Part shown: piece by piece, positions 34,734 through 45,788 of the stretch | Numbering within the stretch: position 1 is the stretch's first letter | Layout of the letters: each line of letters starts with the position of its first letter | Source: Lactarius indigo | Taxonomy: Eukaryota > Basidiomycota > Agaricomycetes > Russulales > Russulaceae | Assembly (NCBI GenBank): GCA_025766275.1 | Contig: JAFKAC010000077.1 | Span: forward strand, 186,001-250,000 | Reading direction: 5' to 3' | Length of the DNA stretch: 64,000 nucleotides | Program-made: the position numbers and the translations under genes | Notes under the pieces: generated by a model | Databases searched by the model: none | Told to the model about the DNA's origin: nothing | The model's input: the letters and a program-made list of their open reading frames with translations, nothing else

Positions 34734-35890
34734 TGTAACGCCACTACAGGGGCATTGCGTACGACCTGTACTGAGTCAGTCGGGTAACGGTAGCACAAGC
34801 TCCAAGGCTTGGCTTCAGCGTGATGATGCACAAGGATCACAAGGACGACGGTCACTTGGATCGTAGAGGAAGGCCAAGACTCAAAGGTCTGGCAAAGGCA
34901 AACAGGGGGTTCATGAGACAATGGGGCACAAAGGGTTTCAAGTGTAGTATTACACAAGAAGTCTAGTCTACCATACAAGCTAGATAGGACTAGGTTTAAA
35001 TAGACAACTGCCAGTGTGATGACTACAAACTGATGGCGTTATCGTCAGTCTCAGAACAATGGACAGGACATAAAGGGAACAAAGGGACATCATACTGGGA
35101 ATAAAGGCAAATCACGTGGGGTCGCGCATGATTGGGAACACGACGGAAACTAGCACATGTCAAACTTTATCAGAAGGGAACATCTGTTACGCCCTAGCAG
35201 GGGCGTGGGTTCTAGAGGTTCTGAATCACACAGATATCAAGCGAAGACCTCTGTTGTCTTATTGCTATGAAATACGAGTGATAAGGTGTGGCACCAGGTG
35301 CAGCACTACTCTGTAATGTAGGACTCCTCGTCCGAAGTGTCTAACACTTCTCTACACTTGATCTTGCTAGTGCACAGAGTATAACAGGTGTAATGCGTTG
35401 ATATAGTTCAACTGCAAAGACTTCGAAGTGTCCTGGTTAGGGACTGAGGTAGGGGATGCACAAGAAGAGAGGGATAAGACGAGGTCACACCAAAGTACGG
35501 AGGCAAGGTTGCTAGATTGCAAACGAAGCCAAGTCTGGCTTCCTACGGTCTATGGTACAGGTTTATATAGGACAGGGTTCCAAACAACATGAACACAAGT
35601 CCACACAATATCAAAGAGACTAAACGGAGTAAACAGAAGTTCGGATCAAAGAAACAGCGCCACTAGTAACAGTAGCTCCTTTGGTAACAAGGTATAGTAC
35701 AAAGGGGGGAAGGCATGGTGGAGACATACTATGACTTAGGTCTGAAGCGTCGGATCATAACAACATCGATAAGTAAGGCGCGCGATAGGAACCAGATAAT
35801 TGTAAGGTCCGCGTAATCGTACAGGGCTCATATAGTATGGGGAAGGGAATGGTGATATGCAAAAGAACGAGTCCAAAGAAAATCGTAACA
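34734..35890. mobile_element. Solo LTR, family A copy 1 (carries nested family B LTR)
   Basis: Begins TGTAACGCC and ends ATCGTAACA, flanked by the 5-bp target duplication CCCCT (34729-34733 and 35891-35895). A family B LTR is inserted inside (35185-35762). Without it the LTR is about 574 bp. No internal retroelement genes remain. Confidence 0.88.
35185..35762 (-). mobile_element. Solo LTR, family B copy 1 (nested)
   Basis: 578 bp, TGTTACGCCC...ATCATAACA, flanked by target duplication ACATC (35180-35184 and 35763-35767). The TATATAAAC motif lies on the minus strand, so transcription would run leftwards. Near-identical in reverse complement to 36189-36766. Confidence 0.9.
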
Positions 35891-36188
35891 CCCCTACAAT
35901 GATGTAGGAGATCTTAAAGGAGATCCTCACAATGGTGTGGGACATCCCTATAATAGCATAGGATATCCTAACAGATGATATAGGGCATCCCCATAATGGT
36001 GTTGGATATCCCTGGAATGGTGTTGGATGTCCTGACATATAGTGTGGGACATCCCCACAATGGTATGGGATGTTCATACAATGATATGGGACATCTCTGT
36101 AATAGTGTTGGATGTCCCTGTAGTAATGTGGGACATCCCCACAAATGGTGTCAGACATCACCACAGTGGTATGGGACATCCTGGAACT

Positions 36189-36766
36189 TGTTATGATCCG
36201 ACGCTTCGGACCTAAGCCACAGTACGTTTCCACCCTGCCTTCCCCCTTCTGTACCATACCTTGTTACCAAAGGAGCTACTGTTACTAGTGGCGCTGTTTC
36301 CTTGATCCGAACTTCTGTTTACTCCGTTTAGTCTCTTTGATATTGTGTAGACTTGTGTTCATGTTGTTTGGAACCCTGTCCTATATAAACCTGTACCATA
36401 GACCGTAGGAAGCCAGACTTGGCTTCGTTTGCAATCTAGCAACCTTGCCTTCGTACTTTGGTGTGACCTCGCCTTATCCCCCTCTTCTTGTGCATCCCCT
36501 ACCTCAGTCCTTAACTAGGACGCTTCGAAGTCTTTGCAGTTGAACTATATCAACGCGTTACACCTGTTATACTCTGCGCACTAGCAAGATCAAGTGTAGA
36601 GAAGTGTTAGACACTTCGGACGAGGAGTCCTACATAGCAGAGTAGTGCTGCACCTTGTGCCACACTTTACCACTCGTATTTCATAGCAATAAGACAACAG
36701 AGGTCTTCGCTTGATACTTGTGTGATTCAGAACCTTTAGAACCCACGCCCCTGCTAGGGCGTAACA
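36189..36766 (+). mobile_element. Solo LTR, family B copy 2
   Basis: 578 bp, exactly the length of copy 1, in opposite orientation: TGTTATGATCC...GCGTAACA. The target duplication GAACT is at 36184-36188 and 36767-36771. A TATA motif CTATATAAAC is at 36381-36390. Confidence 0.9.
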
Positions 36767-36771
36767 GAACT

Positions 36772-37179
36772 GGTATCAGAAATTTCCACACTGGTATCAG
36801 ACATCTGTACAATAATGTAGAAGATCCACACAATTGGGTGAGACATCCTTATAATGGTGTGGCACATCCTCACAATGATATAGGACATCACAACAGATGG
36901 CATGGGATATCCCTGCAATAACATAGGAGATAATAGGACATCAACACCATAGTGTAGGATATCTCAACAATGGTGTGGTATATTCCAATAGATGGTGTGG
37001 GACACCACTACAGTGGTATGGGATATCCTGACAATGATATGGGATATTCCTGCAATGGTATCAGATATCTCTACAATAATGTAGGACAACCACACAATGA
37101 TGTAAAACATCCCTACAATGGGGTCAGCATGTCCTACAACATTTTGAGGGTGTCCCACACCATTATCAGGATGTCCCAC
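36772..37179. repeat. Spacer of the giant palindrome
   Basis: Same minisatellite style as the arms (CACAATGATATAGGACATC and variants), but clear mirror pairing with the left arm was not found here, so it forms the loop of the palindrome. Confidence 0.5.
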
Positions 37180-37568
37180 AGATGTCCTATGCCATTGTGG
37201 GGATGTCCCACATCATCAATGAGCATGTCCCACATAATTGTAAGGATGTATTACACCATTACAGGGACATCCAACACCATTACAGGAATGTCCCATATCA
37301 TTGTATGAACCTCTCATACCATTGTGGGGATATTCCACACTATATGTTGGGACATCCAACACCATTCCAGGGATATCCAACACCATTATAGGGATGCCCT
37401 ATATCATCTGTTAGGATATCCTATGCTATTATGGGGATGTCCCACACCATTGTGAGGATCTCCTTTGGGATCTCCTACATCATTGTAGGGGTATCTAATA
37501 TCATTGTTTGGTTGTCCTCTATCATTGTACAGATCTCCCATACCATTATAGAGATGTCCCACACTATA

Positions 37569-38787
37569 TGTAATGCCACTATAGGGGTGTTAGATATGAC
37601 CTGTATCAAGTCAGTCCATTCACGGTAGTACAAGCTTGATGGCTTGACTTCAGTGTAGGATGATGCACAAGGATCACAAGGACACAAGTCACTTGGATCA
37701 TAGAGGGAGGCTAAGGCTCAAAGACCTAGTGAAGATAGGGGTCGTGAGATGAGGAAAAGCACAAAGGCATTCCGCATTTAGACAAGTGTAGCATTTACAC
37801 AAGAAGTCTAGTCTACCGTACAGGCAAGATAGAACTAGGTTTAAATACAAGTTGGACTGTATGGCTGTTACAAACAGATGGCACCATCACTCGATAAAGG
37901 GATAAAGGAAAAGACATAATAAGAACAAGGTGATGAACAGCACACAAGGAGGACATACTCACAGTGACAAGAAGACTGTGATGAGATAGGTCAGGGTGGC
38001 TGGAAGCAGCAACAGGGAAGTCAAGCAAGGTAAAGCAAGAGTGTCTGGCACACAAGCAGTGAGAACTGATGTTGTTACATTAGAGGGAAGGGAGCTTACC
38101 TGGCACACAAGCAGTGAGAACTGATGTGGACCAGGAGCGTACATGGTACTCTACTTATACACTTTCTGGTAGTGACACTGTACAAGGGATGTAACACTAA
38201 GTCACGCAGTACAAGGAAGCGTTGTTCTACAAACGGACAAGGGAGTGGACATTCTGAGAACAAGGGAAGAAAGAATAAGGAGAGTCCAGAAGCAAATGAT
38301 ATCATACTGACATCATAATAAAGATAAAGCTAAGTACAGAACAAAGGAAAGTACAAAGGTGTTATACAATGCAGAGTCTGGAAGTATGATGTCATAGAAG
38401 TACAGTGATGTCATAGATGATGCAATGGTAAGTCCAGATTGTACAGATCAAACAGTATCTAATCTACAAGTCCTGTATATCTAATCTAAAGCAGTCCATG
38501 CTGCAAGTCTGGTCTGTATAAGCCGCTAAGTGCGCAAGGGTCACTTATCAACACAAGGCATGAATATAGTTGAAACAAAGACAAATCATGCAGGGTTGTG
38601 CATGAGTGAGAATGAGACGGAAACTAGCACATGTCAAGCTTTATCAGAAAGGATCGTTAACAAGCTAGGTGTGTGATAAGAACCAGGTAATCGTAAGGTC
38701 CATGTAATCATACAGGGCTCATGGGAGATTGGGAAAGGAAAAGTAAAGAAAAGAAAGAATGAGTCCAAGTGGCAAGAAATCGTAACA
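37569..38787. mobile_element. Solo LTR, family A copy 2, with internal insertion
   Basis: Starts TGTAATGCC and ends ATCGTAACA, with target duplication CTATA (37564-37568 and 38788-38792). Related to 34734-35890 over its ends. About 640 bp in the middle (about 37925-38560) is absent from copy 1 and belongs to another repeat. Confidence 0.87.
37925..38560. repeat. Insert nested in family A LTR
   Basis: Related in the same orientation to 46350-46760 (shared GCAGTGAGAACTGATGT twice, CTACTTATAC, GTACAAGGGATGTAACA). Exact ends and target duplication were not determined. Confidence 0.55.
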
Positions 38788-40090
38788 CTATATGTTGGGA
38801 CATCCAACATCATTACAGGGATGTCCCATATCATTGTATGAATCTCCCATACCATTGTGAGGATGTCCCACATGATCTGTCAGGACATCCAACACCAAAA
38901 GAGGGATGTCCTACACCATTATAGGGATGTCTCATGCCATTGTGAGGATATTTCACATCATCTATGAATGTGTCCCACATAATTGTAAGGATGTCCCACA
39001 CCATTATAAGAATGTCCTAAATCATTACAGGGACATCTAACACCATTACAGGGATGTCCCATATCATTGTATGAACATCCCATACCATTGTGGGGATGTC
39101 CCACACTATATGTTGGGACATCCAACACCATTGCAGAGATATCCAACACCATTATGGGGATGTCCTACACCATTGTGAGGATCTCCCTTGAGATCTCCTA
39201 CATCATTGTGAGGATCTCCCTTGGAATCCTACATCATTGTAGGGGTTTCTAATATTGTTTGGATGTCCCCTATCATTGTATGGACCACCACTATCATTGT
39301 GGGGATGTCCCACACTATCTGTCAGGACATCCAACACCATTGTAGGGATGTCCTATGCCATTATGGGGATATCCAACATCATCCATCAGGATATCCCACA
39401 TTCTGTCAATATGTCCTGCACATTGTAAGGACATTCAATACCATTGTAGGGATGTCCCATACTATTGTGGAGATGTCCAACACCATTATATTAATGTCTC
39501 AGTGTTCTCATATGCATGGATGATGCTCCATTCATTTTATCAGATGTTCCTCACCATATTGGATGTTCACCATTATTATGACCACTGTATTCATACAATT
39601 GGATTTTCCATTCTATTCCATTGCCCTCACATGCATCGATAATGCTCCATTCATTTTATCAGATGTTCCTCACCATATTGGATGTTCATTATTATGACCA
39701 CTGTATTCATACAATCGGATTTTCCATTCTATTCTATTGTCCTCACATGCATTGATAATGCTTTATTCATTTTATCGGACTTTCCTGTAATTATAAGCTT
39801 CTGATATACTTGCACCTTGCCACACATATCTAAGTGGATTAATTCACTGTTCCCATATGCCTGATCATTGCCATATGCAATTGAATGAACTGTACATATA
39901 TACTTGCTTAAAACTGCAATTCCAAAGTCCACAGTGGTCCAAAGTTAGTTGGAACTCCCACCTGACGTCAGTTGGACTATCAGTTGCAGGGGAATCTCTG
40001 CCATCGGCCAGTGCTGGCTGAGTATCAAGTATTCAAGATTCTCACTGTCGGTTGGGGGTATCAATCATATAAGCCATCGCTGATCATTAT

Positions 40091-40294
40091 GTGAAAAACC
40101 AGTCCACCATTGATGTGAAGAATAGTCTTCCCATGCAACTATTGACTCCCCTCCCACTGGCATGTGAGCCCATTATGCGGTACAAGTGTCTGGTGACTGG
40201 CTGTCCTCAGTGGACCCACCAGAATAAGGGTAGAGGCACTTCTGAGGCTAAGCACAATCACCACCTTAAAACACATTCTGCTCAAGAGCTGTAA
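40091..40294 (+). CDS. C2H2-like zinc-finger fragment
   Basis: Short frame with CLVTGC spaced before HNHHLKTH, a CX4C...HX3H-like pattern, starting just outside the palindrome. It could be the first exon of the gene at 40925-42754, from which it is separated by a repeat (40330-40820). Product unknown. Confidence 0.3.
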   Translation: MKNQSTIDVKNSLPMQLLTPLPLACEPIMRYKCLVTGCPQWTHQNKGRGTSEAKHNHHLKTHSAQEL

Positions 40295-40329
40295 TGCTGT
40301 CATGATGTTAGCTCAACTTGAGCTCAGTT

Positions 40330-40456
40330 GATATGGCAGATCAATTTAGTGGTATGATGCTCAAAGGCACGTGACTTGTCTTGGATGCTCAAAGGCAACT
40401 TTGGGATGCTTGCAGACACCCAGCACAAAGGCAGATTCAACAGATATGAGAGAACA

Positions 40457-40491
<35 letters not shown>

Positions 40492-40820
40492 TCAAACAAG
40501 TGACGATTCAAGAAGACCAAGATGGTGTATCTTGGTCTTCACCACTATCCTTAAGTACAGATTCTAGCAGGCTTTCAAGCACTGCTATAAGGCTCAGTAT
40601 GTAGCATCCAATGAATCATGTAAGTAGAGCAAACCCTAATACTACTACTACTGGTATTAGGGTTGAGTCATCCAGTCCTTAACTCCTACCTCCTATCATA
40701 AAACCCAAGTCCATGACTAATCTACCTTACCACCATAGTCACAACCGGTACAGTAAGGATCTGAGTCAAAACATAACAAGAGCTGGCTTCTTGTCATCTA
40801 GCTGTTGCCCAATACACACA
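40330..40820. repeat. Dispersed LTR-like repeat, copy 2, with (AG)n tract
   Basis: Shares the ordered motifs of 32650-33170. Contains an AG dinucleotide microsatellite at about 40460-40487 and a CTACTACTACTGG triplet run near 40644. Confidence 0.4.
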
Positions 40821-40924
40821 GATGGTTGATATAGGGGCTGGCAGAAGTAGACTGGGAAAACTCACTGTTTCACATTTCCTGTCCCCAGTAAAATTTTATC
40901 ACTCTTAGCAACCCCCCAGCCATC

Positions 40925-42754
40925 ACTTTTTACTGTCAATCACATTGCACCTTTCACACAAAGCTGGGCAGTGTTACTGGGGCGGGAGGACTATGTTTCC
41001 ACACTTGTGCACCAATTTGGTAGCCACCAGAAGGCGGTGAAAAAACTCTGTGATCTAGTCACTCTTCCAAGTAAGACAAGATTAGCAAAAATCACAAACA
41101 CCATTGGGAAGGCATTGGAGCATGGTCTCTTACTATCAAATTCTCTTAATCAGACATACATGAAAGATGGTGTGAAGTGGGTGGACAATAAACATTGTTT
41201 AATCTGTGCACAGTTTTCACATAACATGTAAGCTTCCCAGTTTCATTTTTTTTTCTTGCTTTGATCAATTCTTGTGATAATCAGGAAGAAGCCATTCCAA
41301 CAATTTGCTGATGATAACAATTATATGAAATATAGGCAAAGTCTCATATCTATTGAAAGCTTCCTTCTCTGGTCTCTTGTTGATCAACTCATGAACACCC
41401 AGACTGCCATCTTGGTCTACCACTCCAAGGATACTATGGATGCCACCAAGGACCTGTTAGAGTTGATTCTGGCATCAGAAGGCAGTCCTGGTCTAGATGA
41501 ACTCATGTCCAAAAAACACACACTTTATCTCTCTATTCTCCAAGCAGGCATGGAATCTGAGGACAAAGTGGCATGCCCTTTAGATCAAGTACTCATAGCA
41601 TGAAGCCTTTCTGCTAAAGGAAAGTGGAAAAAGGCATCCCTAGTAAGATCCCATGCCTGTCAGGATCTATAGTGTCTGCACTCAATTGTTGCCAATTGTT
41701 GCCATCTTTCAATGCTTGGCCACACCAAATACATTGCTTCCACAGCTTCAGACTTCTGTCACACTGCTCAGAGTCTGGTGGAGGATGATGCGAGATTTCA
41801 GGACCTAGAAGGAGACTCTGGCCTAGAATCTGGCACATCAGATGATGAGAGTACCAGTGGATCGGTCAACTCAAATACCAACTATGACAGCAGTGATCAT
41901 GATTCTTAGGTACTCTCTGATTCCCATTCAGTAGACTACTTCAATCCCTGCGACATATCAGACTGGGACATAGAGTCTGCCCTTCATAGCCTCCACAACA
42001 AACTTGAGGTACCATCTCATGTCAACAGTGATGCTGGAGAACCTCATTTACTTCCTACACTAAATAAGTACACTTTTATCATTTAATGACCTGAATGTGT
42101 ACCTAACTCAATTTTGTCAGGGTGTTGGATAAATATTTGGACCTAATTACCACTTCAAAGCAAGTGGGCTTTATCACACCTTTCCAGTGTATTGTGAACA
42201 TCTCCTTGGTTCTATACAAGGACAGTGCCCATAAGCCAACATTTCACACCTCTTTTCAGGAAGGAAATATCACTCTGACAAACTATGTGGACACACCAAT
42301 CATTTTACCATTGACCAAAATCTGCACAGTAGTTCACTGGGCAATGACTGACTTCATTTCAAAAGTCGAAGTGGCTCTACCTCCAGGGGCCACTATAAAG
42401 GGATTGCCTCTGCACCATCTCAGCGATGACTTCTCATCCACACCTCTCCATAACCAACCTGCCAATTCCAAGATCCTTCAACCCATTCTCATCAACTACT
42501 GGAACCAAGTGCTGGCTGGTCAACCTTGTCACAAGCCACTTTACAGTGACACTGGCTTAAACTGGATAGAGGCTGACAAATGGCTGGCGGATTATGACAC
42601 TTGCTTTCCTCAAGCAGCCTGTGCGATAACACTAAGTTCAGGTGGTATAGATAGCACTACTTTCTGGTACCACCACTATGCTGGCCCTGACAGAACAGTC
42701 TTTTTACTTAAAAATGGCACCATTGCTTTTGTAAACCCTATCCATTCTAACTGA
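40925..42754 (+). pseudogene. Unrecognised degenerate multi-exon gene
   Basis: Not assigned to a family. Piece 1 (40925-41227) reads through LLGREDYVSTLVHQFGSHQ and a Cys-containing HCLICAQFSHN. A well-formed intron (GTAAGC ... AATCAG) leads to KKPFQQFADDNNYMKYRQS, an Ile/Leu-rich stretch, and a stop at 41603. Further stops occur, then an acidic Ser-rich segment (DSGLESGTSDDESTSG). An intron-like gap near 42065-42120 precedes a 210-aa open frame (42122-42754) beginning LDKYLDLITTSKQVGFITPF. The even polarity and intron signals suggest one gene, probably carried by a mobile element, now interrupted by stops. Confidence 0.45.
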
Positions 42755-43079
42755 AAGATCAGCTGGTGCCTTGACTTTGTCACTGTCCCCCCACTGGCAG
42801 ATGTCTCCCTCTGCTTCCTCACACTTCTTGTTGTGCTCCTTCCCATAGCCAGCAGGCTAAGATACCTAAAAGGGCAGATAAACCCTCTTTGGTCAACTTG
42901 CCTTTGGATCTTATCCTGTCAGCGTACAACAGGAAGACATAAATGGGGCTATGACTCCAACAATTCAAACTTTGTACTCACCCCATTATATATAGACGAA
43001 TGATAACTGGGTTCAGGGTTCACTGTGGGTTCTGGGTCTATTTTGACTTAGGGTTACCGCGTATATCCAAGTAATGGTC

Positions 43080-43325
43080 CCGTGTTTGACCATCATTGAC
43101 AAACGCGGGACCATTACTTGGCCCGCGTTTGACCATCATGGTCAGACGCGGGGCCATTACTTGGCCCGCGTTTGACCATCATTGACAAACGCGGGACCAT
43201 TACTTAGCCCGCTTTTGACCATCATGGTCAAACGCGGGACCATTACTTGGCCCGCATTTGACCATCATGGTCATATGCGGGATGATTACTTGGCCCGCGT
43301 TTGACCATCATGGTCAAATGCGGGC
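43080..43325. repeat. 43-bp tandem repeat, each unit a palindrome
   Basis: About six units of 43 bp: a 31-nt palindrome (CCCGCGTTTGACCAT, one centre base, then its reverse complement) plus ACCATTACTTGG. One unit carries matched changes in both arms (CCCGCAT with ATGCGGG). Related single hairpins occur near 43428 and 43518. Confidence 0.85.
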
Positions 43326-43654
43326 CTCCAAAGTTGATCTGTATCAATAGAAGGGTGATATTTGTACTCGAAATATATGTTTTATTGTATTTCGAGTTGA
43401 ATGGCATATTCAGGGTGCCAGTACGGTCCCGCGTTTGTCCATCATGCCTAAACGCGGGACATTATTACATGGTCCCCATATATACATATTGAATAAATAA
43501 ATGAGGGGCCATAACTTGACCCGCGTTTAGACACAATGGACAAACGTGGGATCGTATGGGCACCCTGAACATGCCATTCAACTCGAAATACAATAAAACA
43601 TATATTTCGAGTACAAATATCACCCTTCTATTAATACAGATCAACTTTGGAGGC
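43324..43654. repeat. 331-bp inverted repeat
   Basis: Arms 43324-43440 and 43538-43654 are near-identical reverse complements (outer end GCCTCCAAAG / CTTTGGAGGC) around a loop of about 97 bp. MITE-like, without coding sequence. Confidence 0.8.
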
Positions 43655-43664
43655 TATGAGCCAC

Positions 43665-43920
43665 TTTGCAGTACCCCTAGGGGTTAGGGTTATGAGCCAC
43701 TTAGGGTTTAGGGTTATGAGCCACTTTAGGGTTTAGGGTGAGGCTGTAGGCTGTAGGCTGTAGGCTGTAGGGTTATGAGCCACTTTGCAGTACCCCTAGG
43801 GGTGGACGTAGGGGTGGTGTTATGAGCCACTTTGCAGTACCCCTAGGGGTGGACGTAGGGGTTATGAGCCACTTTGCAGTACCCCTAGGGGTGGACGTAG
43901 GGGTGGTGTTCATTGTAGGC
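43665..43920. repeat. Telomere-like tracts and short tandem repeats
   Basis: Contains TAGGGGTTAGGGTT, TTAGGGTTTAGGG, four CTGTAGG units and about four copies of GAGCCACTTTGCAG followed by TACCCCTAGGGGT. TTAGGG is the usual fungal telomere unit. Another AGGGTTAGGGTTT occurs at about 45779-45791. Confidence 0.6.
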
Positions 43921-44089
43921 AGGGTTTAGGCTTTGCCTAGGTATGGGCCTCAGGTGGACTTAAGGCAGTCACCTAGAGCTCATGCAATTCTTATAGGTTT
44001 CTGTACATGTGTACATCAAATACTCCATATGCATGCCAAAATGTATTAGGTGCACACATGTCCAAAGACTCAATTAACTCGACCCAAAC

Positions 44090-45500
44090 TCAAGAGTGAC
44101 ACTGAGAAAAGGAGTCCCGGACTCCTCACATGTACACCACCCTCTTATAGCCCAATTTCTAGAGCGACACTGAGAAAAGGAGTCCCGGACTCCTCACACA
44201 TACACCACCCTCTTACAGCCAAATTTCCAGAGTGACATTGAGAAAAGGAGTCCCGGACTCCTCACACGTACACCACCCTCTACATCCCCAATTTCCAGAG
44301 TGACACTGAGAAAAGGAGTCCAGGACTCCTCACACATACACCACCCTCTTACAGCCAAATTTCCAGAGTGACACCAAGAAAAGGAGTCCTGGACTCCTCA
44401 CATGTACACCACCCTCTTACAGCCAAATTTCCAGAGTGACATTGAGAAAAGGAGTCCCGGACTCCTCACACGTACACCACCCTCTTACAGCCAAATTTCC
44501 AGAGCGACATTGAGAAAAGGAGTCCCGGACTTCTCACATGTACACCACCCTCTTACAGCCAAATTTCTAGAGTGACACCAAGAAAAGGAGTCCCAGACTC
44601 CTCACATGTACACCACCCTCTTACAGCCAAATTTCCAGAGTGACATTGAGAAAAGGAGTCCCGGACTCCTCACATGTACACCACCCTCTTACAGCCAAAT
44701 TTCTAGAGTGACACCAAGAAAAGGAGTCCTGGACTCCTCGCATGTACACCACCCTCTTACAGCCAAATTTCCAGAGCAACACCGAGAAAAGGAGTCCCAG
44801 ACTCCTCACACATACACCACCCTCTTACAGCCAAATTTCCAGAGTGACACTGAGAAAAGGAGTCCCGGACTCCTCACATGTACACCACCCTCTTACAGCC
44901 AAATTTCCAGAGCGACACCGAGAAAAGGAGTCCCGGACTCCTCACATGTACACCACCCTCTTACAGCCAAATTTCCAGAGCAACACCGAGAAAAGGAGTC
45001 CAGGACTCCTCACATGTACACCACCCTCTTATAGCCAAATTTCCAGAGCAACACTGAGAAAAGGAGTCCAGGACTCCTCACACGTACACCACCCTCTTCA
45101 GCCAAATTTCCAGAGCAACACTGAGAAAAGGAGTCCAGGACTCCTCACATGTACACCACCCTCTTATAGCCAAATTTCCAGAGCAACACTGAGAAAAGGA
45201 GTCCAGGACTCCTCACACGTACACCACCCTCTTCAGCCAAATTTCCAGAGCAACACCGAGAAAAGGAGTCCCGGACTCCTCACATGTACACCACCCTCTT
45301 ACAGCCCAATTTCTAGAGCAACACTGAGAAAAGGAGTCCAGGACTCCTCACATACACACCATCCTCTTATAGCCCAATTTCTCAAGTATGACACTGAGAA
45401 AAGGAGTCCTAGACTCCTCACATGCACACCACCCTCTTATAGCCCAATTTATCAAGCATAACACTGAGAAAAGGAGTCCTAGACTCCTTACACATACACC
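44090..45500. repeat. 68-bp minisatellite, about 21 copies
   Basis: Successive CCAGAGTGACA starts are 68 bp apart (44227, 44295, 44363 and so on). Each unit carries AGGAGTC...GACTCCT, a 7-bp-arm hairpin with a variable centre (CCG, CAG, CTG, CTA). All forward frames stay open for long stretches (up to 239 codons) because the unit lacks forward stops. This is not evidence of a gene. Confidence 0.9.
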
Positions 45501-45788
45501 ACCATATTACTATACATATTTAATACATGCACAATGTACCATGTGCTAATAACATGTTCACATATAATGTGCATGCTGTGACAGTTAAAACATTATTATC
45601 AGGGTATATTACTAAAGTGTCATTGATGTCTGATTTGTTTCCATGCACACATGCACCAAACACTCTGCTCTACATAGTAGATCTGAGATGCATACTGCAC
45701 ACCAATGCCCAGCCAACAATATGACCATATATTAGGCACATAGAGTTAAGGTTAAGGTTAACATCAAACCCTAAAATAGGGTTAGGGT

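Larger units (their letters stand above)
33352..36183. repeat. Left arm of giant imperfect palindrome (minisatellite)
   Basis: Consists mainly of diverged tandem units of about 20-22 bp around GGACATCCCTACAATGGTGT. Read in reverse complement it matches 37180-40088. The outer 400 bp is non-repetitive and also matches (for example ATGGCAATGATCAGGCATAT). The arm is split by an LTR insertion at 34734-35890; without it the arm is about 1.67 kb. Confidence 0.85.
37180..40088. repeat. Right arm of giant imperfect palindrome
   Basis: Reverse complement of 33352-36183. Interrupted by the family A LTR at 37569-38787; the pairing resumes exactly across the insertion (left-arm sequence just before 34733 pairs with 37485-37568, and 38793 onward pairs with sequence ending near 34660). 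The arm without the LTR is about 1.69 kb. The outer end pairs TGATCAGTGATGG (33352) with CCATCGCTGATCA. Confidence 0.85.

Noticed and set aside
33921..39523. Ile/His-rich ORFs of up to 173 codons
   Set aside because: Translations of the palindrome minisatellite; they occur on both strands in mirrored form.
44606..45461. 142- and 239-codon ORFs
   Set aside because: They come from the stop-free 68-bp minisatellite, which is open in several frames.
43080..45500. CRISPR-like regular repeats
   Set aside because: Units are directly adjacent without unique spacers, in a eukaryotic genome.
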